Positions 17,217 to 27,294 of a stretch of 46,915 nucleotides of DNA are shown piece after piece; the first letter of the stretch is position 1; the number at the start of each line of letters is the position of its first letter. Origin of the DNA: JBBDXA01 sp040902585 (lineage in GTDB: Bacteria > Planctomycetota > Phycisphaerae > Phycisphaerales > Phycisphaeraceae); the NCBI GenBank assembly GCA_040902585.1, contig JBBDXA010000041.1, positions 1 through 46,915 on the forward strand. Direction: 5' to 3'. Below the pieces are notes generated by a model. The model was not told the origin of the DNA. It saw only the letters and a list, made by a program, of their open reading frames with translations, and ran no database searches. Position numbers and translations under genes: made by a program.

Positions 17217-17651
17217 ATGAATGCCACGCGAATCTGGAGTGCGAGTCGAACGAAAGTCGCAGCCTTCGGGCTGCTGTCCTTGATGCTGGTTGGCTGCAAC
17301 GCCGCGCAGACTGGCGCACTTTACGGCGCGGGTCTGGGCTCGCTCATCGGTGCCGCCTCCAACCGCCATCGCTCCGGCGAGAACGCTCTCATCGGCGCAG
17401 GCATCGGTGCCGTTGCCGGTTATCTCTTTGGCAACGAAGTTGACAAATCCAACACCGGCTACGGTTACTCCGGCAACTACGGCTACCCCGCTTACTCCCA
17501 GCCGCAGCAGGTCGATGTCTACTATCAGCAGTCCTACCACCAGAGTCACCAGCATTACAACCAACACCATTACAGCCAACGCGGCAGGTATCAAGGCGGG
17601 TATCAAGGCGGGTACTCCGGCGGTCACCGCGGCGGCCACTGCGACTGGTGA
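17217..17651 (+). CDS. Glycine-zipper lipoprotein with Gln/His/Tyr-rich tail
   Basis: 144 residues. ATG 17217 is preceded by GAAAGGA. The signal peptide carries a lipobox (LMLVGC, Cys about 24). A glycine-zipper segment of the 17-kDa surface antigen/SlyB type follows (GALYGAGLGSLIGAASN, ALIGAGIGAVAGYLFG), which probably inserts in or associates with a membrane. The last 60 residues are low-complexity: Tyr/Gln/His-rich, then GGYQGG and GGHRGGH repeats that could bind metal. The 252-bp upstream gap contains an AT-rich stretch (17045-17125) that probably includes its promoter. Confidence 0.8.
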   Translation: MNATRIWSASRTKVAAFGLLSLMLVGCNAAQTGALYGAGLGSLIGAASNRHRSGENALIGAGIGAVAGYLFGNEVDKSNTGYGYSGNYGYPAYSQPQQVDVYYQQSYHQSHQHYNQHHYSQRGRYQGGYQGGYSGGHRGGHCDW

Positions 17652-17704
17652 CGTGCTTACTCATCGCAATCCTCAGTAGCGCTTGCAGGGGCGCAAAGGT
17701 CGCC

Positions 17705-17733
17705 GCGCGGGAACACGAATCGGTTCCCTGCGC
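17705..17733. terminator. Possible bidirectional terminator hairpin
   Basis: GCGCGGGAAC (17705-17714) pairs with GTTCCCTGCGC (17723-17733) with one bulge. It lies between two convergent genes (17217-17651 and 17774-18607). No clear U-tract follows on either strand. Confidence 0.4.
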
Positions 17734-17773
17734 TGCTGCCCCCTGCGCCTGTGCGTGAGTTGTCTTTCGCCGT

Positions 17774-18607
17774 TCACTTCTGGAATATGCCGTCGAGCGT
17801 GAACGTGATCGCCTTCAGTTCGTGCTTGGTCACCATGATGCACTTGAAGTTGTGAATATTGGAGCCGGGCGGAATCTGAAACTCCGCCTGGAATCTGCCG
17901 CGCCCTTCGAAGATGCGAAGGCCGCGGCCCCAGCGCCCGCCGCCCAGTTCCTTTCCTTTCTCATCCAGCGCGATGACGGATTCGAGGATCGTTCCCCCGG
18001 TGCCCTCGGGCCGCAGGATCTCCATGGTCAGTTCCACATCGCGCTGATTGCTGATTTTCATCGCGCTCAGTCGCACCTTCATGCCGTAGCCGATGTCCGA
18101 GGCATCCTCCGCCACCTTCGCCGGCACCGTGGCTTCCTTGCGCTCTTTGGCGAGCAGTGCCCACGCTTCGATCGTCATCTTCGAGACCAGGTATGGATGG
18201 GCGGCGCACTCCAACTTATCCATGGCGACCATCGCGACCCCGCCGACAACGGCATTGAAACTGTCGCGCGCCCGGTTGGGCACCACCGGCCGCAGCACGG
18301 GCTTCAGCAGGGAAATCTTCCTCGCATCGATCACGCTCTTGGCCTGACAATCTTCCGTCACGCACACCACATCCATCTCCTTGGGAATCGTGATGGAGCC
18401 GCTCAATTTGATCTCGTAGGTCGCATCGTGCGGCCGCTTCGTGAAGTCATGCTTCGCCCGCGCATCGTACTCCCTGCACGTGAAAACCAACTTCCCCTCC
18501 GTGAACGTCGGCGGCTGCACCTGGGCGTTGGCGATGCTCATCCCGCAGGCAGGCAGCAGGAGCGCGGCTACAGTCACGATCCGACGATTCGCAAGGCGGT
18601 TCATCAT
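17774..18607 (-). CDS. Secreted protein of unknown function
   Basis: 277 residues. The N-terminal signal peptide (TVAALLLPACGMSIANA) could be cleaved at ANA-Q; an alternative lipobox reading at LLPAC is less convincing. The mature part has an extended, mainly beta pattern and paired cysteines (VVCVTEDC), but no recognised family. The first two codons are both ATG. It is convergent with the glycine-zipper lipoprotein gene and divergent from the FAD oxidoreductase gene. No function can be assigned. Confidence 0.72.
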   Translation of the reverse strand: MMNRLANRRIVTVAALLLPACGMSIANAQVQPPTFTEGKLVFTCREYDARAKHDFTKRPHDATYEIKLSGSITIPKEMDVVCVTEDCQAKSVIDARKISLLKPVLRPVVPNRARDSFNAVVGGVAMVAMDKLECAAHPYLVSKMTIEAWALLAKERKEATVPAKVAEDASDIGYGMKVRLSAMKISNQRDVELTMEILRPEGTGGTILESVIALDEKGKELGGGRWGRGLRIFEGRGRFQAEFQIPPGSNIHNFKCIMVTKHELKAITFTLDGIFQK

Positions 18608-18761
18608 GATTCACTCTCCCGGTGAAGTAAGCAGCGGCGCAGGACACGCGCGGGACATTCACCATTATGCGTTTTCAGCGGGGCCGGTCCACCCTTACCC
18701 TTCTCCGCGTGCTTGTTAGACTAGCGATGTCCCGTTCACCTTCGATTGTTGGAGACCCGCC

Positions 18762-20864
18762 ATGATCCGCTGCCTTATCCCTGCCTGTCTCGCCATTGCT
18801 CTCGGCTGCTCGACCGCCCGTGCCCAGGAAAAGGAATACGACCTGGTCATCTACGGCGGCTCCAGTGCCGGCGTGGCTGCCGCCATTCAAGCCACGCGCA
18901 TGGGCAAGACCGCCATCATCATCGAACCTTCCAACCACCTGGGCGGTCTCACCTCCGGCGGTCTCGGGTGGACCGACAGCGGGAACAAGGGCGTCATCGG
19001 CGGCATCTCGCGTGAGTTCTATCAACGTGTCAAGAGCCACTACGACAAGCCCGAGTCGTGGCATTTCGACTCAGCCGAGACTTACAAGTTCTACCGCAAG
19101 GATGAGGACGCGATGTGGACCTTCGAGCCCAAGGTCGCGGAGATGATCTTCAAACAGATGTGCGACGAGGCAAAGGTGCCGGTGATCTATGGCGAGCGAC
19201 TCGACCGCGCGAAGCTCAACCGCAGCGGCCCGCGCATCAAGGGTGTCACCATGACCGGCCAGCGCATCACCGCCGTCACCATGGAATCAGGCAAGTCGTA
19301 TCGCGGCAAGATGTTCATGGACGCGACCTACGAAGGCGATCTCATGGCCGGCGCGGGCGTGAGTTACACGGTCGGCCGCGAAGGCAACAGCAAGTACGGC
19401 GAATCGATCAATGGCGTGCAGAAGTACCGCAACATCTGGGCCCACCGCTTCGTCAAGCAGGTTGATCCCTATGTGAAGCCCGGCGATCCGAAGAGCGGCC
19501 TGCTGCACGGCCTTGATGCCGGTCCGTACCCCGAGGATGGCGAAGGTGATCACCGCGTGCAGGCTTACTGCTATCGCATGTGCATGTCGCTTGATCCGAA
19601 GAATCGCATTCCGTTCCCGAAGCCGGCGAACTATGACGAGTCGAAGTATGAGCTTCTGTTTCGCAACTACGAAGCAGGTGATATGCGGCTGCCTTTGAAG
19701 CCCGACATGATGCCCAACGGCAAGACGGATACGAACAACAACTGCGCGGTGAGCACGGACTACATCGGTCAGAACTACGGCTACCCGGACGGCTCCTACG
19801 CGGAGCGTGAGAAGATTCTCGCCAATCATCTGAACTATCAGCAGGGGTTGATGTGGACGTTGCAGAATCACCCGCGCGTACCGGAGGGCATCAGGAAGAA
19901 CATGGAGCGATGGGGACTTCCCAAGGATGAATACACCGACAGCGGAAACTGGACGGCCCAGATTTACGTGCGCGAGGCACGGCGAATGGTGAGCGATTAC
20001 GTGATGACTGAACTCGACTGCCGCCGGCAGAAGGCGACGCCCGCCAGCGCTGGCATGGGTTCCTACAACATGGATTCGCACAACTGCATGCGCTGGGTGA
20101 CGAAGGATGGCTTCGTGCAGAACGAAGGTGACATTCAGATCAGCCCGGGCGGGGCGTACCAGATTTCGTATCTCTCACTGGTGCCCAAGAAGGGCGAATG
20201 CGCGAATCTGCTGGTGCCCATCTGCGTGTCGAGCTCGCACATTTCCTACGGTTCGATCCGCATGGAGCCGGTTTTCATGATCCTCGGTCAGAGCGCGGCG
20301 ACGGCGGCAGTCATGGCGATCGATGAGAAGATCGATGTGCAGGCTGTGAGTTACGACAAGCTCAAGGAAAGACTCATCGCCGACAAGCAGGTGCTCGAAG
20401 CCCCCGGCGGCGGCGGTCGCCCTTCGCCGGGACACGTGGTCATCGATCCCGCCAAGCTGCCCGGCATCGTCGTGGATGATGCAGATGCAAAGAAGGTGAG
20501 CCAGTGGCTCGAGAGCAGTTCCGTCGGCGGCTACGTCGGCAGGGCGTATCTGCACGACAACGATGAGGAGAAGGGCAAGCGCAGCGTCGCCTTCACCGCG
20601 ACTATTGAAAAGGCCGGCGATTATGACGTGCGCATCGCCTACACGCCGAACCCCAACCGCGCGACGAACGTGCCAGTGACGGTCGAACAGGACGGAAAAA
20701 CGGTGGCGAGCAAGAAGGTGAACCAGAAGAACAAGCCCGCGATCGACGGCGTCTGGCAGTCGATCGGCAAGGTGAAGCTCGCGGCCGGCAAGGTGACTGT
20801 GACGATCTCCAACGAAGGCACCGATGGTCACGTGATCGTCGATGCGGTGCAGTTGCTGCCGTAA
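18762..20864 (+). CDS. Secreted FAD-dependent oxidoreductase with golvesin-like C-terminal domain
   Basis: 700 residues. A signal peptide (LIPACLAIALGCSTARAQ) leads into an FAD-binding Rossmann fold of the FAD-dependent oxidoreductase type. The dinucleotide motif YGGSSAGVAAAIQATRMG and its continuation IIIEPSNHLGGLTSGGLGWTD are characteristic of this family. The C-terminal 130 residues form a beta-rich golvesin/Xly carbohydrate-binding-like domain (WLESSSVGGYVGRAYLHDN, GVWQSIGKVKLAAGKVTVTISN, VDAVQLLP). The substrate is unknown; the binding module suggests polysaccharide or cell-surface association. The start is preceded by GGAG. Confidence 0.9.
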   Translation: MIRCLIPACLAIALGCSTARAQEKEYDLVIYGGSSAGVAAAIQATRMGKTAIIIEPSNHLGGLTSGGLGWTDSGNKGVIGGISREFYQRVKSHYDKPESWHFDSAETYKFYRKDEDAMWTFEPKVAEMIFKQMCDEAKVPVIYGERLDRAKLNRSGPRIKGVTMTGQRITAVTMESGKSYRGKMFMDATYEGDLMAGAGVSYTVGREGNSKYGESINGVQKYRNIWAHRFVKQVDPYVKPGDPKSGLLHGLDAGPYPEDGEGDHRVQAYCYRMCMSLDPKNRIPFPKPANYDESKYELLFRNYEAGDMRLPLKPDMMPNGKTDTNNNCAVSTDYIGQNYGYPDGSYAEREKILANHLNYQQGLMWTLQNHPRVPEGIRKNMERWGLPKDEYTDSGNWTAQIYVREARRMVSDYVMTELDCRRQKATPASAGMGSYNMDSHNCMRWVTKDGFVQNEGDIQISPGGAYQISYLSLVPKKGECANLLVPICVSSSHISYGSIRMEPVFMILGQSAATAAVMAIDEKIDVQAVSYDKLKERLIADKQVLEAPGGGGRPSPGHVVIDPAKLPGIVVDDADAKKVSQWLESSSVGGYVGRAYLHDNDEEKGKRSVAFTATIEKAGDYDVRIAYTPNPNRATNVPVTVEQDGKTVASKKVNQKNKPAIDGVWQSIGKVKLAAGKVTVTISNEGTDGHVIVDAVQLLP

Positions 20865-20866
20865 CA

Positions 20867-20883
20867 CCGCTTGCGGCTTAGCA
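20867..20883 (+). repeat. CCGCTTGCGGCTTAGC dispersed palindrome, copy 2
   Basis: Core CCGCTTGCGGCTTAGCA, 2 bp after the stop of the FAD oxidoreductase gene. It is identical in its core to the copy at 4121. Confidence 0.6.
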
Positions 20884-20897
20884 ACGGCGGCACGCGG

Positions 20898-21161
20898 TCA
20901 CTGACAGGACTGGTTCAGCCGTTTCATTGCGGTCGCAACCTCCGCCGCCTCCGGCTTCCCTTCCAGCACCACCGCGCCGTCCAACTCCACCACCGGAATC
21001 CTGTCCCAGTACTTCTCGTACCACGCATCGTTTTCTTCGATGTTCCGCTCGATCAACTCCGCGCCGCCTGGCTGCGCGGGCGCCTTCAAATGCGGGGCGA
21101 TCAGCGACTCGAGGCGATCGCACAGGTGACAACCTTCGCGGGTGTAGAAGTACAGGTGCAC
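20898..21161 (-). CDS. Glutaredoxin-like (DUF836) thiol-disulfide protein
   Basis: About 87 residues from a GTG at 21161 (MHLYFYTREGCHLCDRLESL). It has a thioredoxin fold with CHLC redox motif near residue 12 and the cis-Pro region RIPVVELDG, as in the glutaredoxin-like/DUF836 family. The frame stays open upstream, but the fold begins at this start. It lies downstream of folE2 on the same strand; a dispersed palindrome (21185) fills the 47-bp gap. A general disulfide-exchange role is inferred. Confidence 0.8.
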   Translation of the reverse strand: MHLYFYTREGCHLCDRLESLIAPHLKAPAQPGGAELIERNIEENDAWYEKYWDRIPVVELDGAVVLEGKPEAAEVATAMKRLNQSCQ

Positions 21162-21184
21162 GTGAGGTGATTCTGATGAGCTGA

Positions 21185-21203
21185 GCGCTAAGCCGCAAGC
21201 GGC
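21185..21203 (-). repeat. CCGCTTGCGGCTTAGC dispersed palindrome, copy 3 (inverted)
   Basis: The reverse complement of the copies at 4121 and 20867, located between folE2 and the glutaredoxin-like gene. Copies 2 and 3 face each other and bracket the glutaredoxin-like gene. Confidence 0.6.
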
Positions 21204-21208
21204 AGAGA

Positions 21209-22012
21209 CTACTGCACTCGCTTGTCGCGTTCGATCGAAGCGTAGGCGTTGTGGTTGTGGATCGACTCGAAGTTTTCGCTGGTCACCTTGTACCACGCGA
21301 TGCGGTCTTCGGTATTCAGTGACAGGGCCAGGTCGCGGACAATGTCCTCGACGAACTTGGGATTGTCATACGCTTCCTCAGTCACGAATTTTTCATCCGG
21401 CCTCTTAAGCACGGCATAAACCGGCGCACTGGCGCACGCCTCGACCAGCGCGAACAATTCCTCAATCCACATGAAGTTGTCCGGTTGAAACTGCACTTTC
21501 ACTTCCATCTCGCAGCGCTGGTTGTGCGCGCCGTACATCGAGATTTCCTTCGAGCAGGGGCACAGGCTTGTGGCAGGCACCTTGATGCCCATGACAAAGC
21601 GGTCGTTCTCCGGCTTGCCGTTGCTCGTCGCTTCGAAGGTCACTTCGATATCGATCATGCCTTCGGAGCCGGTGACCGGGGCCTTCTTATGGATGAAGTA
21701 AGGGAAGCTGAATTCCAGGTGGGCATCTTCCGCCTCGAGCCGCTCCTTCATCACTCGGCAGACTTCCATGATCTGATCCGAGCGCAGGCGATCGTGGTGC
21801 TCGTTGAGCACCTCGAGGAACCGGCTCATGTGCGTGCCCTTCTGGTGGTGCGGCAGGCCGACGAGCATGTTGACGTGCGCGACGGTGTGCTGGACGCCTC
21901 CGGTGGCGGGGCATTTGAGCGTGATGGGGTAGCGGATGTGCTTGACGCCCACGCGATCGATGGGGACATTGCGCAGGTCGTGAGCGGACTGGACATCGGG
22001 CATCGTGCTCAT
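21209..22012 (-). CDS. folE2: GTP cyclohydrolase FolE2 (type IB)
   Basis: 267 residues. It converts GTP to dihydroneopterin triphosphate, the first step of folate (and sometimes queuosine) synthesis. Family blocks include DVQSAHDLRNVPIDRVGVKHIRYP at the N-terminus, the catalytic-Cys region ATSLCPCSKEIS, and NPKFVEDIVRDLALSL with SIHNHNAYA at the C-terminus. The ATG at 22012 has GAGGAA about 9 bp upstream; longer in-frame extensions show no similarity. It is divergent from a small membrane protein gene, 117 bp away. No zinc-responsive motif was recognised in that gap. Confidence 0.95.
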   Translation of the reverse strand: MSTMPDVQSAHDLRNVPIDRVGVKHIRYPITLKCPATGGVQHTVAHVNMLVGLPHHQKGTHMSRFLEVLNEHHDRLRSDQIMEVCRVMKERLEAEDAHLEFSFPYFIHKKAPVTGSEGMIDIEVTFEATSNGKPENDRFVMGIKVPATSLCPCSKEISMYGAHNQRCEMEVKVQFQPDNFMWIEELFALVEACASAPVYAVLKRPDEKFVTEEAYDNPKFVEDIVRDLALSLNTEDRIAWYKVTSENFESIHNHNAYASIERDKRVQ

Positions 22013-22129
22013 CGCACTGGTTCCTCGTGTGGAGACGTTCAAAAAGGTACGATCCTCGGGCGGGCAATATTGCAAAGCCCATACTAGGGATGCACGCCGC
22101 CCGAGGCAAAGATACTGGAACGGGTCAAA

Positions 22130-22519
22130 ATGACGCAGCCGGATGAAAAGCAGGGCGATGACAAGGTCCGGCAATATGCCGAGGCGGTGGCGCAGGCCCT
22201 GATCAACGGCCGCCCCCCGAGTGAAATCCTCGCGGAGATGGAGCGGCAAGGCTGGAAAACCGCCGATGCCGAGGAATTCCTCAGCAAGATCAGGAAGGCG
22301 ACGTGGGAAGCCGAGCGGGCCCGCGACCTGCGCAAGTCACTGGGGCGCAACCTGCTCATTCACGCGGTGCTCGGCGCGATCTGGGTGGTGCTGGGCGTGC
22401 TGGCGTTTGTCGCGAGCAACTCGCAGCGCGACATGCGCGGGATCGGCATCGCGATCGGCACCTTCGGCCTGTTCGAGTTCGGATGGTCGCTGGTCAACTG
22501 GAAAAGAACGCCCAAGTGA
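22130..22519 (+). CDS. Small membrane protein of unknown function
   Basis: 129 residues. The N-terminal 75 residues are helical and charged (VRQYAEAVAQALINGRPPSEILAEM), resembling a short helical domain for protein contact. Two transmembrane helices follow (LLIHAVLGAIWVVLGVLAFV and GIGIAIGTFGLFEFGWSLV), ending in a basic tail. It is divergent from folE2 and convergent with amrS. No family was recognised. Confidence 0.72.
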   Translation: MTQPDEKQGDDKVRQYAEAVAQALINGRPPSEILAEMERQGWKTADAEEFLSKIRKATWEAERARDLRKSLGRNLLIHAVLGAIWVVLGVLAFVASNSQRDMRGIGIAIGTFGLFEFGWSLVNWKRTPK

Positions 22520-22545
22520 AGGAGCCTCGCCCTCCCTGCGATCCA

Positions 22546-23625
<1,080 letters not shown>

Positions 23626-23632
23626 CGTTGAG

Positions 23633-23836
23633 TCAGCTCGCGGCTTTTTCGCCGCCTTCCGATGGTTGCTTTCGTTTGGAAAGATCGACCATCAGATGGG
23701 GATGCTCTGTTGCCCGCTTACGCAAATGCTCCAGATACTTGACCGGGTCATGATCGAACTGCGCGCTGATCCTCATCGCAATCTCGCGAACCTCGGCCAC
23801 TAGGGGATCTTCTTGGGGTTTATGTTTCATCACCAT
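23633..23836 (-). CDS. Small antitoxin-like protein upstream of amrS
   Basis: About 67 residues if started at ATG 23836; another ATG lies at 23830. The sequence DPLVAEVREIAMRISAQFDHDPVKYLEHLRKR resembles small proteins often annotated as orphan antitoxin-like genes in planctomycetes and cyanobacteria. That resemblance is from memory. The stop lies 7 bp before amrS, so the two are probably co-transcribed. No toxin gene is adjacent, and a regulatory role is unproven. Confidence 0.55.
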   Translation of the reverse strand: MVMKHKPQEDPLVAEVREIAMRISAQFDHDPVKYLEHLRKRATEHPHLMVDLSKRKQPSEGGEKAAS

Positions 23837-23918
23837 TGTATGCACATGCCTTGGCAATCGCCTCACTCGTTTATCACCTTCAACATGCGGCTACGTACGA
23901 TTATGTCATCCCGTCACT

Positions 23919-25205
23919 TCAATCCTGCTCCCAGCGGTCTTCCCAGCTCTTTTTCCACCGATCGGACCCTTGCGCGTCTGGCTTGGCAAAGATCACGCGC
24001 GTCTGATTGTTGTAGCTGTAGGCCAGCATGGTGCCGTCGGGGCTGAAGGTGGCTTGGTGAGCCCAGCCGTAATTCAACTTTCGAAGGAGTTGGCCGGTGC
24101 GAAGATTCCTGATGCAGGCACCGTCGTTGCCGGGGAGAGCGATGGAAACGCCATCGGCGTTGAACGATGGCAACGCGTCGCCGAGTTCATAGTCCATCGC
24201 TGGAAACAGGCCTTCAGACACGAGCTTTCCAGTCTCCACTTCCCAGATGGATTCGCGTTCGTGGCTGGCGCCCACGAACTTGCCGTCGGGGCTGAGGCCA
24301 ACAGCAAACACCTGGCCATGCGAACCGACCAGGTTGCTCTTTCTCAGGATGAGTTTCAAGGAGCTGATGTCATAGACACTGATCCCGTAAGTCGTCGGCA
24401 GAACGATCAATCCGTTGTTGCTCAGCGAGGGTCGGGCCCAGTACCAGCTTGCCTCGCCGGGTTCGGGCAGGTCGTGCGTTTCGCCGGTAGCGAAGTTCCA
24501 GAGGCGTGCGATGTAGTGCCCGTCGGAATTTTTGTAGGTCGTCACGAGAACTTCACCCGTCGAGTCGAACTGAATGGTGCGCACGTTGCCCGGGTGCTTC
24601 AGGATTCGAACCAACTCCAACTCGCCGCGGGCAACATCCCACACCAGCGCGCGATCATCCTCTGCGTTGATCGTCACGACACGGCTTCCATCCGGACTCA
24701 TGGCTGCGTCATTGACGCATTGGCCGGCGTGCCGGATGACAGCCACCCGCTTTCCTGTTTTCGCATCCCACACACACGCCGATGCGGTCTCAAGCTCTTC
24801 TCTGGTGATAGGGCCCAGCCTGATCCACGTCGCGTAGTCGACAGTCAACACTCGGTCGGCCTTGGCATCAAATGTGCCTCGCTCCATTCCCTTCCGCGCC
24901 ATCTGGTCCCCCAAGGGACGCCACGTGTGCGTGTCGTAGATCTGTGCGACATTCTTACCGATGACCAGCAGTTTCGTTCCATCCCGACTGAAGTCCAATC
25001 CGTAAAGGGCTTCCGTCTGCAGGATGATTGGATCGGTGGCGCTTGCTCCTTGCACGTCGGGCGAGGGCAAGGGCGGAGTGATCGAGCGAGGACTGGTCTT
25101 GCAGGACGCAATGGCCGACGACAGGAGGATTCCGATGGCGACCATCGCCATACATTGTCGGCTCCCCGCCTTGGTCCTGCTTATGGTCTCGGCGTTCATG
25201 ATCAT
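23919..25205 (-). CDS. WD40-like beta-propeller lipoprotein
   Basis: About 428 residues. The start at 25205 overlaps the upstream gene's stop (ATGA, 25202-25205); another ATG is two codons on. A signal peptide ends in a lipobox (SSAIASC). The rest is WD40-like repeats: ALYGLDFSRDGTKLLVIG, VNDAAMSPDGSRVVTINAEDDRALVWD, VFAVGLSPDGKFVGAS, HQATFSPDGTMLAYSYNN. Such propellers are protein-interaction scaffolds. It is translationally coupled to a metallophosphoesterase, so the two may act together at the envelope. Confidence 0.82.
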   Translation of the reverse strand: MIMNAETISRTKAGSRQCMAMVAIGILLSSAIASCKTSPRSITPPLPSPDVQGASATDPIILQTEALYGLDFSRDGTKLLVIGKNVAQIYDTHTWRPLGDQMARKGMERGTFDAKADRVLTVDYATWIRLGPITREELETASACVWDAKTGKRVAVIRHAGQCVNDAAMSPDGSRVVTINAEDDRALVWDVARGELELVRILKHPGNVRTIQFDSTGEVLVTTYKNSDGHYIARLWNFATGETHDLPEPGEASWYWARPSLSNNGLIVLPTTYGISVYDISSLKLILRKSNLVGSHGQVFAVGLSPDGKFVGASHERESIWEVETGKLVSEGLFPAMDYELGDALPSFNADGVSIALPGNDGACIRNLRTGQLLRKLNYGWAHQATFSPDGTMLAYSYNNQTRVIFAKPDAQGSDRWKKSWEDRWEQD

Positions 25206-26137
25206 TCGCCCATCGGCTCCGGTGCGCACTTCACCGTAATACACGCGATCTCCGCCGGGCACCTCACGCGCAGGGGAAACCAGCTACCGACGCCGGAGTT
25301 GACATACAGGAACGAACTGCCGCGCTGATACAGGCCGCGCGGGTAGCGATGCGCCAGGCTGCCCAGGCCGATGGAGCCTTTCTTGCCGTGACTGTTGGAG
25401 ACGACGACCTGTCCGCCGTGCGTGTGGCCGGCAAGGGTGAGGTCCACGTGATGATTCACCGCTACGTCAAACGCGTTGGGATGATGCGAGAGCAGGATGC
25501 GAAGATCGTCCGCCTTGTGCCGCGGGGCCTGATGCATCGCCTGTTGCACGAAGGTTTTCATCTCTTTCTTCTTGTGCGGGAAGTCGATGCCGGAGACGAC
25601 GATGCGCCTGCCATCGCGCTCGATCGTTTCTGATTCGTTCATGAGCATGCGCAGGTTGGCGGCGCGGAAGGCATCGATCAGGCGCGGGCCGTTGTCCAGA
25701 TAATCATGATTGCCCGGCACGAAGTAGACGCCCAGCGGCGCGCGGAGCTTCGCCATCGCATCGATCACCTGGTCGAGCACTTTCAGCGAGAGATCGACGA
25801 AGTCGCCGGTGACGGCGATGAGGTCGCCGCCGAATTTGTTGGTGATATCGACGATGCCTTGCAGACGCTCGGGCTGGATGAGCGTGCCGATGTGCAGATC
25901 GGTCAGGTGCGTGATGCGCAGGCCGTCGAGAGCATCGGGCAGATGATCGAAGCCGACGGTGCGCTCGACGAGATCAATCTTGTTGACTGATTTGGTTTTG
26001 CGAAGGGTTCCGCCGCTGAGCCACATGGGCACTGTGGTGAGCGCCATGTGCCTGATCTTCGCCTTGACGCGACGGAACGTCGCCTTGGCGGAAGTGCGGA
26101 ATGCGGCAAACCTGTTTCCCACTTTTCGTCTCTTCAC
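25202..26137 (-). CDS. Metallophosphoesterase (YkuE-like)
   Basis: 311 residues. The five calcineurin-like phosphoesterase motifs are visible: THLTDLHIG, VTGDFVD, VPGNHDYLD, LLSHHPNAF and LAGHTHGGQ. The N-terminal 45 residues are basic with no clear cleavable signal, so the protein may be membrane-associated. YkuE-type enzymes act on phosphodiester or UDP-lipid substrates; the substrate here is not known. It is the first gene of a two-gene operon with a WD40-like lipoprotein. The divergent gene begins at 26307. Confidence 0.9.
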   Translation of the reverse strand: MKRRKVGNRFAAFRTSAKATFRRVKAKIRHMALTTVPMWLSGGTLRKTKSVNKIDLVERTVGFDHLPDALDGLRITHLTDLHIGTLIQPERLQGIVDITNKFGGDLIAVTGDFVDLSLKVLDQVIDAMAKLRAPLGVYFVPGNHDYLDNGPRLIDAFRAANLRMLMNESETIERDGRRIVVSGIDFPHKKKEMKTFVQQAMHQAPRHKADDLRILLSHHPNAFDVAVNHHVDLTLAGHTHGGQVVVSNSHGKKGSIGLGSLAHRYPRGLYQRGSSFLYVNSGVGSWFPLRVRCPAEIACITVKCAPEPMGE

Positions 26138-26306
26138 GTATGCGGTGCTTCCTGCATGCTATCGGCTGAAGTTCATCATACCCAACGTGACACGATCAGA
26201 TCGCGCCTGCAATAACAGGAAATCCGTGAACGCCGCGCCTAACATAGAGGTACAGTTCTACGGCGGGGGACTATTTTGATACCTAACTCTTTGTGAGACG
26301 CATTCG

Positions 26307-26528
26307 ATGAAGAAGATCGGTAAATCCAATGATGTTGACGGTCGCGACCTGCAAAAGGGCGACATTGTGGCGACGCTATCAGGCAATCTGACGGCGAAAA
26401 TCTGCGATGTGGCTGAAGAAGGCGGGGCTCAGTTCGTCTGTCTGCGTGCGGTGCAGCATCCGTTCAGCAAGGGCATCTGGCATCCTTCCGATCAGGTGCA
26501 GCGCATCAAGGCCGCCAAGCGCGTGTGA
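26307..26528 (+). CDS. Small hypothetical protein
   Basis: 73 residues, basic and soluble. The pattern LQKGDIVATLSGNLTAKICDV, then FVCLRAVQHPFSKGIWHPSDQVQRI, suggests a small beta-barrel such as an SH3/KOW-like fold, but no family is recognised. It stands alone between a divergent metallophosphoesterase gene (170 bp away) and the convergent tetR gene. Confidence 0.6.
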   Translation: MKKIGKSNDVDGRDLQKGDIVATLSGNLTAKICDVAEEGGAQFVCLRAVQHPFSKGIWHPSDQVQRIKAAKRV

Positions 26529-26569
26529 CCGCGCGCAAAGTAATTAGCGTGCTGAGACGGCTTCCCCTC

Positions 26570-27262
26570 TCAAGTCGGCGCGACTCTTTCTAACAAGCTG
26601 TCCAGTAGGGCGTCCAGGTCGGCGTTGAGCACGCCCAGCTTCCCGGCAATCGCCAGCGACGCCAGCCCGTGCAGGGCGATCCAGTAACGGCCGGCCGTCA
26701 TCTGTAGCGATCGATCGATCACTTCTTTCGGATGGCCCTTCGCGGTCATCTCATCTTTAACCCGTTCGAGCAGGCCCTGGAAACCGCGATGCAGGATCTG
26801 TTCCTCCGCGTCGCCTGAGGCGACTTCGGTGGCGAACATGAGCTTGTACAGGTTGGGGTAAGTCAGGGCGAACTGAAGGTAATGCTTCGCGCTGCCGCGC
26901 CAGCCCTGTGGTGTGCCCAGCGTGTTGGCCTCCCTGCAGCCGCCCGCGAGCAGGTCGAAGCCGTGCTGCGTCATGGCGAGGCGCAGGCCGTCCTGCCCGT
27001 TGACATAGGTGTAAAGCGTCATGGCCCCGACGCCAAGTGCCGCCGCCACGCGCCGGATGGTCACCGCGTCGACGCCATCCTTATTCAGGATGTGAACCGC
27101 GACATCGACGATGAGCCTTCGCCGCTCCTGGTGGTCGGCATCGCGCCATCGTCGGCGCAGTTTCGGAATGGATACCGCTGAGGTGGGAATCGCAGGCTCC
27201 TTGACCCGGCCACGGGGTTCTATCGGTCCAATTGAAAAAAACTCATGCTTCTTCTTGACCAT
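26570..27262 (-). CDS. TetR-family repressor
   Basis: About 230 residues from ATG 27262. The N-terminal helix-turn-helix domain is clear (RRLIVDVAVHILNKDGVDAVTIRRVAAALGVGAMTLYTYVNGQDGL), followed by a helical ligand-binding domain (TYPNLYKLMFATE). It is divergent from the RND efflux genes, 84 bp apart, with two matched palindromes in between, so local repression of itself and the pump is likely. Its frame continues open upstream, antisense through the efflux genes, but the start is set by the domain. The inducing ligand is unknown. Confidence 0.9.
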   Translation of the reverse strand: MVKKKHEFFSIGPIEPRGRVKEPAIPTSAVSIPKLRRRWRDADHQERRRLIVDVAVHILNKDGVDAVTIRRVAAALGVGAMTLYTYVNGQDGLRLAMTQHGFDLLAGGCREANTLGTPQGWRGSAKHYLQFALTYPNLYKLMFATEVASGDAEEQILHRGFQGLLERVKDEMTAKGHPKEVIDRSLQMTAGRYWIALHGLASLAIAGKLGVLNADLDALLDSLLERVAPT

Positions 27263-27273
27263 TCGGGTAGCGG

Positions 27274-27290
27274 TTCGTACGCTGTATGAA
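27274..27290. promoter_or_regulatory. TetR operator candidate O1
   Basis: TTCGTACgctGTATGAA is an inverted repeat with 7-bp half-sites and a 3-bp centre at 27282. It overlaps the region where a plus-strand -10 would lie for a TTGACC -35 at 27255-27260. Operator O2 has the same layout 21 bp away. Confidence 0.55.
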
Positions 27291-27294
27291 CAAT

